This document shows, one piece after another, positions 1-9,400 of a stretch of DNA of 11,191 nucleotides (position 1 is its first letter; every line of letters begins with the position of its first letter). The stretch is taken from assembly GCA_947372575.1 (NCBI GenBank), contig CANBUF010000029.1, positions 1 through 11,191 on the forward strand. The letters run 5' to 3'. The notes under the pieces are model-generated. The model did not search any database, was not told the DNA's origin, and saw nothing but the letters and a program-made list of their open reading frames with translations. Origin of the DNA: Alcaligenaceae bacterium (lineage in GTDB: Bacteria > Pseudomonadota > Gammaproteobacteria > Burkholderiales > Burkholderiaceae). Made by a program: the position numbers and the translations under genes.

Positions 1-3000
1 ATATCGAATCGTGACTGATGATGCGCTGGACTTGACTGTCTTGCAGAATAAATTCCAGACGCGTTGCAGGGTAGCCAGGATCGAGGGGGAGATAAGCCGC
101 CCCTGTTTTCAAGACTGCGAGCGTTGCGACCATCAGCTCTTCAGAGCGCTCCAGCAGCAGCGCGATAATTTCACCTGGTCCAACGCCTTCAGTAATCAGG
201 TGTCGTGCCATCTGGTTGGCTCGCGCATCGAGTTCAGCATAAGTCAGATGCGTAACGGCCCCGTTTTCCTTAAATAGCAGGGCGAAAGCCTCGGGCTGGC
301 GTGACACCTGCATTTCAAAAAGTTGTGGGATATTCAGTGCGGTGGCTTCGGTTGGGAGTGCAGCCCCGGCAGATTGCTCGATGAGTGCCTGACGCTCCAT
401 GGCGTCGGTCAGCCGGATCGCAGCGAGTGGTGTTTCGGCAATTTGAGGTAACGCACGGATTAGACCTGTCAGTCTATCCATGAATTGCTGCGCATGTGAT
501 GCATCCATGCGTGCACGATCAAACGTCAGACGCAGGCTGAGGGTTTTGCCAGGAATTGCACCCAGAGCGAGGGGATAGTTCGTTCCATCATGACCCAGGC
601 TTTCAAGAACAGTGAGATCGCCCACAGGGATGGCTGAAGCGTCCGTTGGGAAATTTTCAAATACAAATAGCGCTTCAAAAATTGACATCCCGGGGAATCC
701 TGCCAGAGTCTGGATCGCTGCTAATCCAATATGTGAATGCACATCCTGTTCGGATTGTGCTGTTTGCTGATGCCTAAGCCACTTTGCCAGCGACTCGCCA
801 GCTGGCAAATGCATAAAGAGTGGCAGGGTATCGATAAATAGTCCGACAGCCTGATCGATACCGCTGACCGTGTTTGCGCGGCCGTTATGGACGCTGCCAA
901 TGACAATTTCGGATAGTCGACTGGTTCGCGCCAGTACCAGTGCAAACAGTCCCAAGAGCACGCTGGCCTGAGTCAGAGCATTGGTGCGTGCAAACTGATC
1001 GAACTGTTCATTGAGCGACGAATCAAAGGTGAAGTAGACTGCACCTGTCCCTGTATGTTCAACCGCGGGGGGGATTAATTGCAGTCTGCTAGGTTCGGTC
1101 AGTTCATTCAGGTGATTCTTCCAGTACTGGCGCGCAGCTTGAAGGTCCTGGCGTGCAAGCCACTGCAGATGGTCCTGCCAGGCAAAGGGGCGACTCAGTT
1201 TTTCTGGTAATGCTCTGACATCACAGTCATAGATATGAGCAAGCTCGCGCATCAAAATGGGGAGTGACCATCCATCAAGAATCAGATGATGTTTAGAGAT
1301 GAGGATGGCAGATTTTTGTTCCCCCAGATCGCCGATACGTAATCGAACGAGAGGCTGATGACCGAAATCAAAACCATCTTTGAGATCCATACTCTGTATC
1401 TGTGCGACACGCTGTTCATAGTTACCCGTTAATTCGACCACCTGGTCGTCACAGGTCGCATCACCTCGGATCACCGCCAAGCCTGGCGCAATATCAGCCG
1501 GAGCCAGTACCAGACGTAAAATCGCATGCCGTTTGATCACGCGAGCCCAGGCGCGCTGCATCGCCTCGATGTCAAGTTTGCCTTGCACAATCAGAATGAT
1601 CTGAATGTGATACGGGTCTTCTAGGCCTTCGGCACGCGCCATACTTTCAAAAGCAAGGCCTTGTTGTGACGGAGTCAGTGGAACAATATCTTGCAAATCA
1701 GGATATTGCTGCATCAGTTGATCCAGCACACTCTGATTCAGAACGGGCTGCTGCTCTATCTTATGCGTGACAAGCGGGTAGTCCGAAGGCGTGTGCCGAT
1801 TCTCGAACGGTGCTTCTAGGCAATGCTGAGATACAGTCTGAAGCATTGTTTCAAAGCACCGCGCCAACTGTTCAATTGACTCTTTGGCGTATGCGGCACC
1901 GCAATAATGAATATCAAAGCGCAATGCGCCATCTGAATGAATGAGTGCATTGATTTCAATCAGATGCAGTCGCTGTCTCAGCGGGTCGTCTTCAGAGGTG
2001 CTAGCAAAGCCTTCGGCGAGTTGCCATTGATCGGCTGCGTCCTGTTTTTTGTCAATACGGCCCAAATAGTTGAAAACAAGTTGAGGAGCAATGGTTTCTC
2101 CCTGTGCGATCTTGCTGTCTGCATCCAGATAGCGCAGGATTCCATAACCCAGGCCCTTGTCAGGCATTGCTCGCAATCGTTCTTTGACGCGTCGTACTGC
2201 GTGTCCCGCACTTGCGAGATCATTCAGATTCAGATCCCCAACCTCGAGTCGAAGTGGGAACATGCTTGTGAGCCAGCCTATGGTTCGAGAGAGATCCGCA
2301 TCGGTTTCCCGGCCATGACCTTCTAGCGCAATGACCGTGTCGCCAAGATCATGTCCGTATTGACGCAAACTCCATTGGCGAAGTGCGAGTCCAAGGGAGG
2401 CAAGCAATACGTCGTTGACAGCGCCATGATAGGTTGCCTGCGCACGTGTGAGTTGCTCGGTTTGTGCGTTGTTCAGTTGCCCTTTGGTGGTGGCAATGGT
2501 TTGATACGTATTGTTTCGTGCATCGATCAGATGGTCCTGCGGCAGTAGATCTGTATTCGCTGCCTGGGATAGCCAAAGCCCTTCTTCAGCGCGACGCGCT
2601 CCGAGCTCTCCCTCAAGAGCGAGAGCCTGAGCCCATGCGCGTAATGACATGGTGCGTGCTGGCAGCGATGCCGTCGTGTCAGTCGTGAGGAGTTTCAGAT
2701 CATCGAGCAATATTCGCCATGACACGCCGTCAACAACAAAGTGGTGTAGCGTCAATACCAGCAGTGAAGGACGTTCATTGCGCTTGACCCATAATGCAGC
2801 GATCATTGCGCCAGGCTGTTGCGGGGACAGTTTGATACTGAGAGCGCTCATTGCCTGTATCAGTGTCTGTTCGGCATGCACAGGATCTAGCGCTGTTAAA
2901 TCAAGTACGGCAATTTCAGGTGCTGATGCTTGATCAGCGGAGTCGATGATAAATTTGGTCTCTACGCCTTGGCCGACTGTGCGTAAACGTAATGCGCCAT

Positions 3001-6000
3001 GATGTTGGACAAGGGCGCTTAACGCTTTGCTGACCTGAGCATGACTGACATGGGCAGGGGCTTGTAAACAAATCGTTTGATTGAAGCGGTCAATAGATTG
3101 ATTCGCGCTTAGATATTCAAGATAGATGGGGAGTGCGGGAACCGATCCATCTTCAACCCAGACCTCATCGGCAAGCGTTGACACTACGTCTTTCAGTACC
3201 TCTGCCAACGCGGCAGGACTTTGATTCTTAAAAATATCGCGGACATTAATCATGTGTCCCGCAGCACGAACGCGACTGACCAGCCGAATTGCCGATATGC
3301 TATCACCGCCAAGTGCAAAGAACCCATCATCAATGCCGACCTGTTCGGCGCCGGTGATTTCTGCAAAGAGATTGCACAGCAAGGTCTCTGCGTGGTTGCG
3401 AGGTGCGCGGTAGTTCTGGGTGCTGGACTGAATGGCGGGTTCTGGCAGAGCGCGTCGATCAAGTTTGCCATTGGCGCTGAGCGGCAAGGCATCAATCGCC
3501 ACAAAGTAGGCGGGCACCATGTACTCGGGTAATGTAGTGAGTAGCGTTGCACGCAGCTTGTCGGTGTCGGGTCCGGGTTGTCCGGCACGTGCGACCAGAT
3601 ACGCCACCAGGCGTTGGTCGCCCTGGATCATGCGGGTGATGACGGCGACCTGTGCGAGGGTCGTGTCCTGTGCCAGTAGCGCGGCTTCGATTTCACCGAG
3701 CTCGATGCGATAGCCACGGACCTTGACCTGGTCGTCGGCGCGCCCGAGGTATTCGATTGCTCCATCCGCGCGTCTGCGTGCCAGATCGCCCGTGCGATAC
3801 ATGCGCGCGCCGGGTAAGCCGAGTGGGCAGGCGACAAAGCGCTCGGCAGTCAGTCCACTGCGTCCGAGGTAGCCGCGTGCCAGACCGGTGCCTGCGATAT
3901 AGAGCTCGCCCATCACCCCATGGGGCAGGGGCTCGAGCATGGCATCGAGAATATATAGTTGGGTGTTCCAGATCGGATGACCGATAGGCGGGGTCTGCGT
4001 GCCGTCTTGCGCGCTGCAGGGCCAGACCGATACGTCGATGGCCGCTTCAGTCGGGCCGTAGAGGTTCCACAGTCGCGTGTGTGGCAGGCGCGCAAAGGTC
4101 TGCGCCTGCACGGCACCGCTCAAGGCCTCGCCGCTGGTGACGATCTGCGTAATCGTGCTGCACTGTTGGGGCTCAAGGGCCTCGAGAAACACCGCAAGCA
4201 TCGACGGCACAAAGTGCAGCACGCTCACACGATGTTGCTCAATCACTGATTTCAGATACGCGGGGTCTTTCTGACCCTCTGGACGCGCAATGACGAGCGC
4301 TGCACCGGTCATCAGTGGCAAGAACCACTCCCAGACCGCGACGTCAAAGCCGATGGCAGTTTTTTGTAACACGCGGTCCTGGCGACCCAGAAGCATGGTG
4401 TCCTGCATCCAGAGCAATCGGTTGACGACTGCGTGATGCGTGTTGCCTGCACCTTTTGGGGTGCCGGTCGAGCCTGAGGTGTAAATGAGGTAGGCGAGAT
4501 GTTCGGGTAAAAGAGGCTGCGGGCGCTCTTGTGCAGTAATTTCCTCGGCAGGCAGGGTCTGCAGGAGGTGTTGGACCTGCGGATCCGAGAGGTCTAGCAG
4601 CGAAGGCAGCGTCGTCAAGACGGCATGCGCCTGTGGGGTATGCGGTGTCAGTGACGCCAGGCCTTGCTGCAAGGCCTGGGCACGCACACTTGAGGTGAGC
4701 AGGAGCTGGGACTGGCTGTCGGTGAGCATGAACTGCAGGCGTGAGGCAGGCAGATCGGGGTCAAGTGGCAGATAGGCGGCGCCTGCTTTCATGACCGCGA
4801 GCATGGCCACAATCATTTGCGGTGACCGCTCGAGCAGGATGGCAACAATCTGATCGGCAGCGATCCCGGTCGCGATCAGATGTCGGGCCAGTTGATTGGA
4901 CTGCGCGTCGAGTTCGGCAAAGCTCATGCTTGTGCCGGTGATATGGCCCGCGTGCTGTTCAAAGAGCAGGGCGCACTCGTCAGGCGTGCGCGCAAGCTGT
5001 GCGGCAAACAATGCCGGCAGATTCTGCGGCTGTGCAGATAACTCTGCCAGAGGGCCGCAGGATTCGCGGATCACATTGTCGCGTTGTGTACGGTCCGTCA
5101 TTGACAAAGACACCAATGGCACGTCAGGAGACGCGATCATTGCCTCTGTTAGATTGACAAAGCAGCTCGCCCAGATTTCGACATTCGAAGCTTGGAAAAG
5201 ATCTGCGTCGTATTCGAACACGCCTGATACATCGCCCGAGGCCAGTGGCTCAAGGGCAAGCGTCAGATCAAATTTCGTTGTTGCCAGACCGACTGGTACT
5301 TTTTCACACGTTGTGCCAGTCAATGCAAAGTCTGCATCTCCTTGGTTTTGAAATGACAACATCGTCTGAAATATTGGTGTGTGATCTAGCGATCGTGCCA
5401 CGCCGATGTCTTCAACTAGTAATTCAAATGGCAAGTCCTGGTCAATAATCGCTGACTCAACCTGTTTCTTTGTTTGACTGAACAGCTCTCGCGCAGTGCT
5501 TTGTGAGGTGGTATGAACAGGTATAGCCAGAGTGTTTAGAAAGAATCCAACGATTTGTTCTGTCTCTGTTCGTGTTCGACCTGAAATTGGAGAGCCGATA
5601 ACGACCGTTGCTTGCCCGGCAAGGCGGCTGAGCACGACACCGTAGGCTGCGAGCAGCGCTGCAAAAAAAGTTGTTTGCGTGGACTTCGCTAGATTTTCGA
5701 GCCCCTGGACTGTGCGTGCCGGAATCTTGATATGCACATAGCCTGCCTGATGCATGCGGTCTGCATGGCGGGGATGATCGGCGGGTAAGGTTAATCTGTC
5801 AGGGATACCAAACAGTCTGTCTTTAGATCGTTTAAGTTTTGCATCCAGTTTCTTTTTGAGTACAGCTTCTTGCCAATGCGCCCAGTCACTGTATTGAATC
5901 GGCAGAGCAGGCATTTGTGGTGTTTGCCCAGCATTAAAGGCTGCGTATGCAAGTTTGAGTTCGCGAGCGATGATGCTCCACGATACGCCATCGCCAGCAT

Positions 6001-6433
6001 GGTGATGCATGGTAAGCATCAGTACATGTTCGAGCGCACTTAATATGATCAGACCTGCGCGAAAGGGGATTTCGGCGGCAAGATTAAATGGTGTGGCAGC
6101 TTCTTGGCGAATGATGCGGCTGGTCTGTTCAGCACATTGCTCGGGACTTGCGTGTTGCAGCGCCGACAGGTCTGTGATGATCAGCGGTTTTTGCTGGGTA
6201 GGTACCTCTGTCAGTATCCCGATCGGGTGGCCGTCTTCACTTTCGGTGATCAGTGTGCGCAATGACTCGTGACGCTCAATGATATATCCCAGTGCGCTGG
6301 CCAGGGCATCAATATTGATTGGGCCGTGCAGTCGCACGGCCAAGGGCATATTGTAGGTCGCGCCATTCTGCTCGATTTTATCGAGTGTCCAGAGTCGGCG
6401 TTGTCCGTAAGAAAGGCTGATTTTAGTAGTCAA
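1..6433 (-). CDS. Non-ribosomal peptide synthetase (C-A-T-E-C-A...), truncated at the left window edge
   Basis: The frame is uninterrupted for 2,144 codons and runs off the left edge. Domains in order are: LCL-type C (~6-440; [12 protein letters not shown] at 7-18, HHHAGDG at 143-149); a complete A3 (~465-1000; YTSGSTG, D697, LYGPTE at 791-796, YRTGDL, K990); carrier (LGGDSI, Ser1045), the GGDS form usual before an epimerase; E (~1095-1540; HHFVVDG with H1230/H1231/D1235, LEGHGRE with E1371, FNYLG); a second C (~1580-2000; PLTPSQQGL start, HHLILDG at 1715-1721) of the kind that accepts D-residues; and the start of A4 (~2030 on; [20 protein letters not shown]). The inferred action is to take the peptide from the upstream protein's last carrier, add serine, epimerize it to D-Ser and pass it to the next residue. 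TTG at 6433-6431 is chosen because no ATG, GTG or other TTG precedes the C1 motif; the first ATG (Met29) would remove that motif. No N-terminal docking segment is visible. Start choice is less certain than function. Confidence 0.94.
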   Translation of the reverse strand, partial: MTTKISLSYGQRRLWTLDKIEQNGATYNMPLAVRLHGPINIDALASALGYIIERHESLRTLITESEDGHPIGILTEVPTQQKPLIITDLSALQHASPEQCAEQTSRIIRQEAATPFNLAAEIPFRAGLIILSALEHVLMLTMHHHAGDGVSWSIIARELKLAYAAFNAGQTPQMPALPIQYSDWAHWQEAVLKKKLDAKLKRSKDRLFGIPDRLTLPADHPRHADRMHQAGYVHIKIPARTVQGLENLAKSTQTTFFAALLAAYGVVLSRLAGQATVVIGSPISGRTRTETEQIVGFFLNTLAIPVHTTSQSTARELFSQTKKQVESAIIDQDLPFELLVEDIGVARSLDHTPIFQTMLSFQNQGDADFALTGTTCEKVPVGLATTKFDLTLALEPLASGDVSGVFEYDADLFQASNVEIWASCFVNLTEAMIASPDVPLVSLSMTDRTQRDNVIRESCGPLAELSAQPQNLPALFAAQLARTPDECALLFEQHAGHITGTSMSFAELDAQSNQLARHLIATGIAADQIVAILLERSPQMIVAMLAVMKAGAAYLPLDPDLPASRLQFMLTDSQSQLLLTSSVRAQALQQGLASLTPHTPQAHAVLTTLPSLLDLSDPQVQHLLQTLPAEEITAQERPQPLLPEHLAYLIYTSGSTGTPKGAGNTHHAVVNRLLWMQDTMLLGRQDRVLQKTAIGFDVAVWEWFLPLMTGAALVIARPEGQKDPAYLKSVIEQHRVSVLHFVPSMLAVFLEALEPQQCSTITQIVTSGEALSGAVQAQTFARLPHTRLWNLYGPTEAAIDVSVWPCSAQDGTQTPPIGHPIWNTQLYILDAMLEPLPHGVMGELYIAGTGLARGYLGRSGLTAERFVACPLGLPGARMYRTGDLARRRADGAIEYLGRADDQVKVRGYRIELGEIEAALLAQDTTLAQVAVITRMIQGDQRLVAYLVARAGQPGPDTDKLRATLLTTLPEYMVPAYFVAIDALPLSANGKLDRRALPEPAIQSSTQNYRAPRNHAETLLCNLFAEITGAEQVGIDDGFFALGGDSISAIRLVSRVRAAGHMINVRDIFKNQSPAALAEVLKDVVSTLADEVWVEDGSVPALPIYLEYLSANQSIDRFNQTICLQAPAHVSHAQVSKALSALVQHHGALRLRTVGQGVETKFIIDSADQASAPEIAVLDLTALDPVHAEQTLIQAMSALSIKLSPQQPGAMIAALWVKRNERPSLLVLTLHHFVVDGVSWRILLDDLKLLTTDTTASLPARTMSLRAWAQALALEGELGARRAEEGLWLSQAANTDLLPQDHLIDARNNTYQTIATTKGQLNNAQTEQLTRAQATYHGAVNDVLLASLGLALRQWSLRQYGHDLGDTVIALEGHGRETDADLSRTIGWLTSMFPLRLEVGDLNLNDLASAGHAVRRVKERLRAMPDKGLGYGILRYLDADSKIAQGETIAPQLVFNYLGRIDKKQDAADQWQLAEGFASTSEDDPLRQRLHLIEINALIHSDGALRFDIHYCGAAYAKESIEQLARCFETMLQTVSQHCLEAPFENRHTPSDYPLVTHKIEQQPVLNQSVLDQLMQQYPDLQDIVPLTPSQQGLAFESMARAEGLEDPYHIQIILIVQGKLDIEAMQRAWARVIKRHAILRLVLAPADIAPGLAVIRGDATCDDQVVELTGNYEQRVAQIQSMDLKDGFDFGHQPLVRLRIGDLGEQKSAILISKHHLILDGWSLPILMRELAHIYDCDVRALPEKLSRPFAWQDHLQWLARQDLQAARQYWKNHLNELTEPSRLQLIPPAVEHTGTGAVYFTFDSSLNEQFDQFARTNALTQASVLLGLFALVLARTSRLSEIVIGSVHNGRANTVSGIDQAVGLFIDTLPLFMHLPAGESLAKWLRHQQTAQSEQDVHSHIGLAAIQTLAGFPGMSIFEALFVFENFPTDASAIPVGDLTVLESLGHDGTNYPLALGAIPGKTLSLRLTFDRARMDASHAQQFMDRLTGLIRALPQIAETPLAAIRLTDAMERQALIEQSAGAALPTEATALNIPQLFEMQVSRQPEAFALLFKENGAVTHLTYAELDARANQMARHLITEGVGPGEIIALLLERSEELMVATLAVLKTGAAYLPLDPGYPATRLEFILQDSQVQRIISHDSI
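2..1740 (-). other. NRPS module 4 (partial): DCL-type C and start of A4
   Basis: After the E domain comes the usual TPSDYPLV linker and a C domain starting [11 protein letters not shown]. This is the C1 form typical of condensation domains that accept a D-configured donor and differs from the LSYGQxRLW start of the other two C domains. HHLILDG (1715-1721) is intact. A4 has lost everything after about its A2 motif (GAAYLPLDP) at the left edge, so its pocket cannot be read. Confidence 0.85.
1780..6420 (-). other. NRPS module 3: C-A3-T-E, predicted D-serine
   Basis: The A3 pocket reads D697, V698, W701, H740, V765, S767, L791, I799, D800 and K990, i.e. DVWHVSLIDK. It differs from the standard serine code at one position (Val for Leu/Phe). 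The carrier is of the GGDSI type (Ser1045), and the following E domain keeps the HHxxxDG and Glu catalytic residues plus the FNYLG motif. Serine activation with epimerization to D-Ser is the likely outcome. The E1 motif at the E-domain start is poorly conserved ([10 protein letters not shown] instead of a PIQxWFF-like motif). Confidence 0.82.
3450..4520 (-). repeat. Serine-type A-domain repeat, copy B (in gene 2)
   Basis: This segment aligns without gaps, at a constant offset of 6,555 bases, to 10005-11075. The pocket Asp, the pocket His, the Ile/Asp pair, the catalytic Lys and the next carrier Ser all lie exactly 6,555 bases apart. Nucleotide identity is patchy: about 52 of 58 bases at 3948-4005, but only about 38 of 60 in one sample near 3541-3600. 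It is a paralogous domain copy, not a mobile element. Confidence 0.75.
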
Positions 6434-6447
6434 TTTTTAATTCTCAG
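6431..6447 (-). promoter_or_regulatory. Gene junction: stop, weak ribosome binding site and TTG start
   Basis: On the minus strand the junction reads CTGAGAATTAAAAATTG. It holds a GAGA core (6445-6442), the TAA stop of the upstream gene (6439-6437), one AAA codon and a TTG (6433-6431). The GAGA lies eight bases before the TTG, a workable Shine-Dalgarno spacing, so the two genes are probably translationally coupled through stop-and-restart. The site is weak: four purines and a rare start codon. The stop and the TTG are in the same frame. No promoter or terminator fits in this space. Confidence 0.55.
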
Positions 6448-9400
6448 TAATGCGACCGAAACCTCGGATGAGCATCGGCTCATCGTCGTCTTCCAACGAA
6501 TCAAGGTGTGGCGCAAGTGACTCTGGTGTGGTGAATTCAAACAGAGTACGTAAAGGGAGGACCGTGCCATTCTGTGAGCGCAACCGGGCGATCAGGCGCA
6601 TCGCAAGCAAGGAGTGGCCGCCAATCGCAAAAAAGCTGTCATCCACGCTGACTTGTTCAGTACCGGTAATTTCACTAAATAGCTGACAAAGCAAAATTTC
6701 GTTATCTGTCGTCGGCGCACGATACGCATTTTCGCGTGTACGTCCCTCAGGAACAGGTAGTGCACGTCGATCAAGTTTTCCATTTGGTGTGAGAGGCAAG
6801 CTATCAACCGCAAGAAAATAGGATGGAATCATGTATTCAGGTAAATGAGCTGCCAGGGTCTTGCATAGCATCGAATAATCCGGTGCTGTTTGATTCGGAT
6901 AGGTGACAAAGTAAGCAATTAGACTCTTGATGGCATTTACATCTCGGGCGATCACTGCGACCTGTGCAAAACAATCAAAATATTTAAGTAGGGCCGCCTC
7001 AATTTCACCCATTTCAATTCGAAAGCCGCGCAATTTAACTTGTTCGTCAGCGCGACCGAGAAAATAAATCTGACCATCACTTCTACGCGCCAGATCGCCT
7101 GTTCTGTACATGCGTGTGCCAGACTTACCAAAAGGGCACGCCATAAATTTTTCAGCGGTCATACCAGGTTTGCCAAGATATCCACGAGCCAAGCCTATTC
7201 CTGCGATGTAAAGCTCACCCACAATCCCGTCTGGCACGACATTGAGCGAAGCATCCAGAATATATAACTGGGTATTCCAGATGGGTTCACCGATAGGAGG
7301 GAATTCATTCCATTCAGTCGGGTCAGCAGAGAGTGAATAATTACTGACCACATGGGCTTCGGTCGGGCCATAGAAGTTATGCAGCCGCGACTCAGGATGC
7401 GCCATAAATGCAGAGCGAATTTCTGGCGTGATTTGTAATTGCTCACCAGCGGTAAATACTGCTTGTGGCCATCCTTTATGGTCAAAGCTGTTTCTTGCTT
7501 CAGCCAGGCTGGCCAACACCACAAAGGGTGCGAACAAATGTTCGACTTTTTGGGCATGCATATGCTCAAGTAAGGCGCGACTATCCCGCCGACACTCATC
7601 ATCAACGAGTACTAATGCCGCACCACAACAGAAGGCGGATGCGATTTCTTGTGCCGAGGCATCGAAGCCGACGGGAGAATATTGCAGTACGCGAGGTGTG
7701 CTGCTAGGCAGGTGACCTTCTTTCCATTTCACGAGATTGCCAAGAGCCCCGTGTAAAAAGCTTACCCCTTTGGGCATTCCGGTACTGCCTGACGTATACA
7801 TGACATACACCAGATTGTCAGCCGAAACGGGTATCTTGAACTCATCCCTGGTTAGGCTGTCGGTGGGCAGTGTAGAGATATGGCTGGCGACATCCAGGTC
7901 GTCGAGAACCCAAGCAGGTGGTAGTGCGATATCAGAATCTTCGCCAAGCAGCGCATCGTAACGGTGGCGCGTACAGAGTAGCGCGATGGCGCGACTGTCT
8001 GTCAGCATGTAGGAAAGACGAACGCTTGGATAGTTCGAGTCAAGAGGCAAATAGGCTGCGCCCGCCTTGATTGTTGCAAGAATGGCAACAATCATTGCAG
8101 GAGAGCGATCAATCAGAATGCCGACAATCTGATCTGTTTGCACGCCTTGTTGCAAAATATAACGGGCAAGTCGGTTGGAGGCTTGATCGAGCTCCCGATA
8201 ACTCATGGTCTCCTGATCAGCTATCAGTGCAATCGCGTCAGGTTGGCGCTTGACTTGTGCTTCAAAGGCTTGAGTAAAGACAAGATATTCTGGTTCGATC
8301 GTGACATGCTCGCCTGAAGAGCGGGCAATACATGCGCGTTGCGCTGCGGGATCCATCAAAGGCAAGAGCGTGACGGATTGCTCAGGATTCAGGCAGAGTG
8401 AGGCTGTCACGTTGTAAAAAGCATCTGCCCACTTCAACACACTTGATTCATCGAACAGATCTGCATCAAACTCAAAGTCTCCAAGTAGAGATCCATCTGA
8501 TTCTTTACTTAAATGCAGCGTGAGATCAAATTTGGCGGTCGGTAATGCGACGCCTTGAGAGCTGCACGCGAGACCTTGTAAAGAAAATTTCGGTATCGCA
8601 TCACTCTGAAAGGCAAACATGGCCTGGAAAACAGGTGTGTTGACCATTGAGCGGCTCAGATTCAAGCCGTCCAGTAATTTTTCAAAAGGCAGGTCTTGAT
8701 CATCTAGGGCCGCTTGCACCGTTTCGCGTGCTCGCTCAATGAGCGTCAAGCCTGAACAGTCGCCAGCGATCGAAATGGGTAATGCAAGAGTATTGAGTAA
8801 AAATCCGACAAGATTTTCGATTTCAGTATGGTTGCGTCCCGCGACAGGTGCACCGATCACGACTTCTGTTTGTCCGGCGAGCCTGCCTAAGGTCGCAGCA
8901 TAGGCTGCGAGCACTACTGTAAAGAGGGTCGTGCCCTGTGTCTGAGCAAGAACTTCTAGTCGCTGCACTGTCTGCACAGGGATACTGATAGGTAGATAGC
9001 CTGCGCGGTGGGCACGTTGCGCCATTCGAGGATGGTCGAGTGGCAGTGTCAGCAATTCGGGCATGTTTGCCAGACGCTTGCTTGCGCGCTCGAGCTTGGG
9101 ACCGATGCTGGCTTCGAGAGTTCTTTGTTGCCATACCGCCCAGTCACTATATTGGACAGAGATAGGCGCCCAGTCAGGTGCTTTTCCTTGCTTGTATGCT
9201 TGATAGGCTTGTTCGAGTTCATTTGCAATGATGTGAGCGGACACGCCATCGCCTGCATGATGGTGCAATGTCAGTGAGAGCACTGCATGGGTTTTAGCCG
9301 AAATCGTTAAGTGTGCGCGAAGTGGGAGGTCATGCTGTAAGTCAAATGGTTGAGCAGCTTGTCTGTCGATCACTGTCTTGAGTTTTTCTTCGGCACCAAG

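Noticed and set aside
1937..2326. Plus-strand open frame of 129 codons, and similar plus-strand frames across the window
   Set aside because: They lie wholly antisense to conserved NRPS domains, have no ribosome binding site that stands out, and resemble no family. They are shadows of the minus-strand genes.
6347..6349. ATG (Met29) as the start of gene 2
   Set aside because: It would remove the conserved LSYGQRRLW motif that opens the C domain. TTG at 6433 keeps it and has a GAGA eight bases upstream.
2..6433. A hidden frameshift in gene 2, since no complete open frame is bounded there
   Set aside because: The codon phase is the same at the start, at every catalytic motif checked (His, Ser, Lys and Glu positions) and at the left edge. 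The frame simply lacks a stop inside the window.
6437..6510. A C-terminal docking domain on gene 1
   Set aside because: The 57 residues after the carrier Ser are the end of the carrier fold plus a short linker like the internal one. No extra helical tail is visible.
7195..7605. Minus-strand frame of 136 codons inside gene 1
   Set aside because: It overlaps the A2 core motifs in another frame, and its sequence is a frame-shifted reading of conserved A-domain codons.
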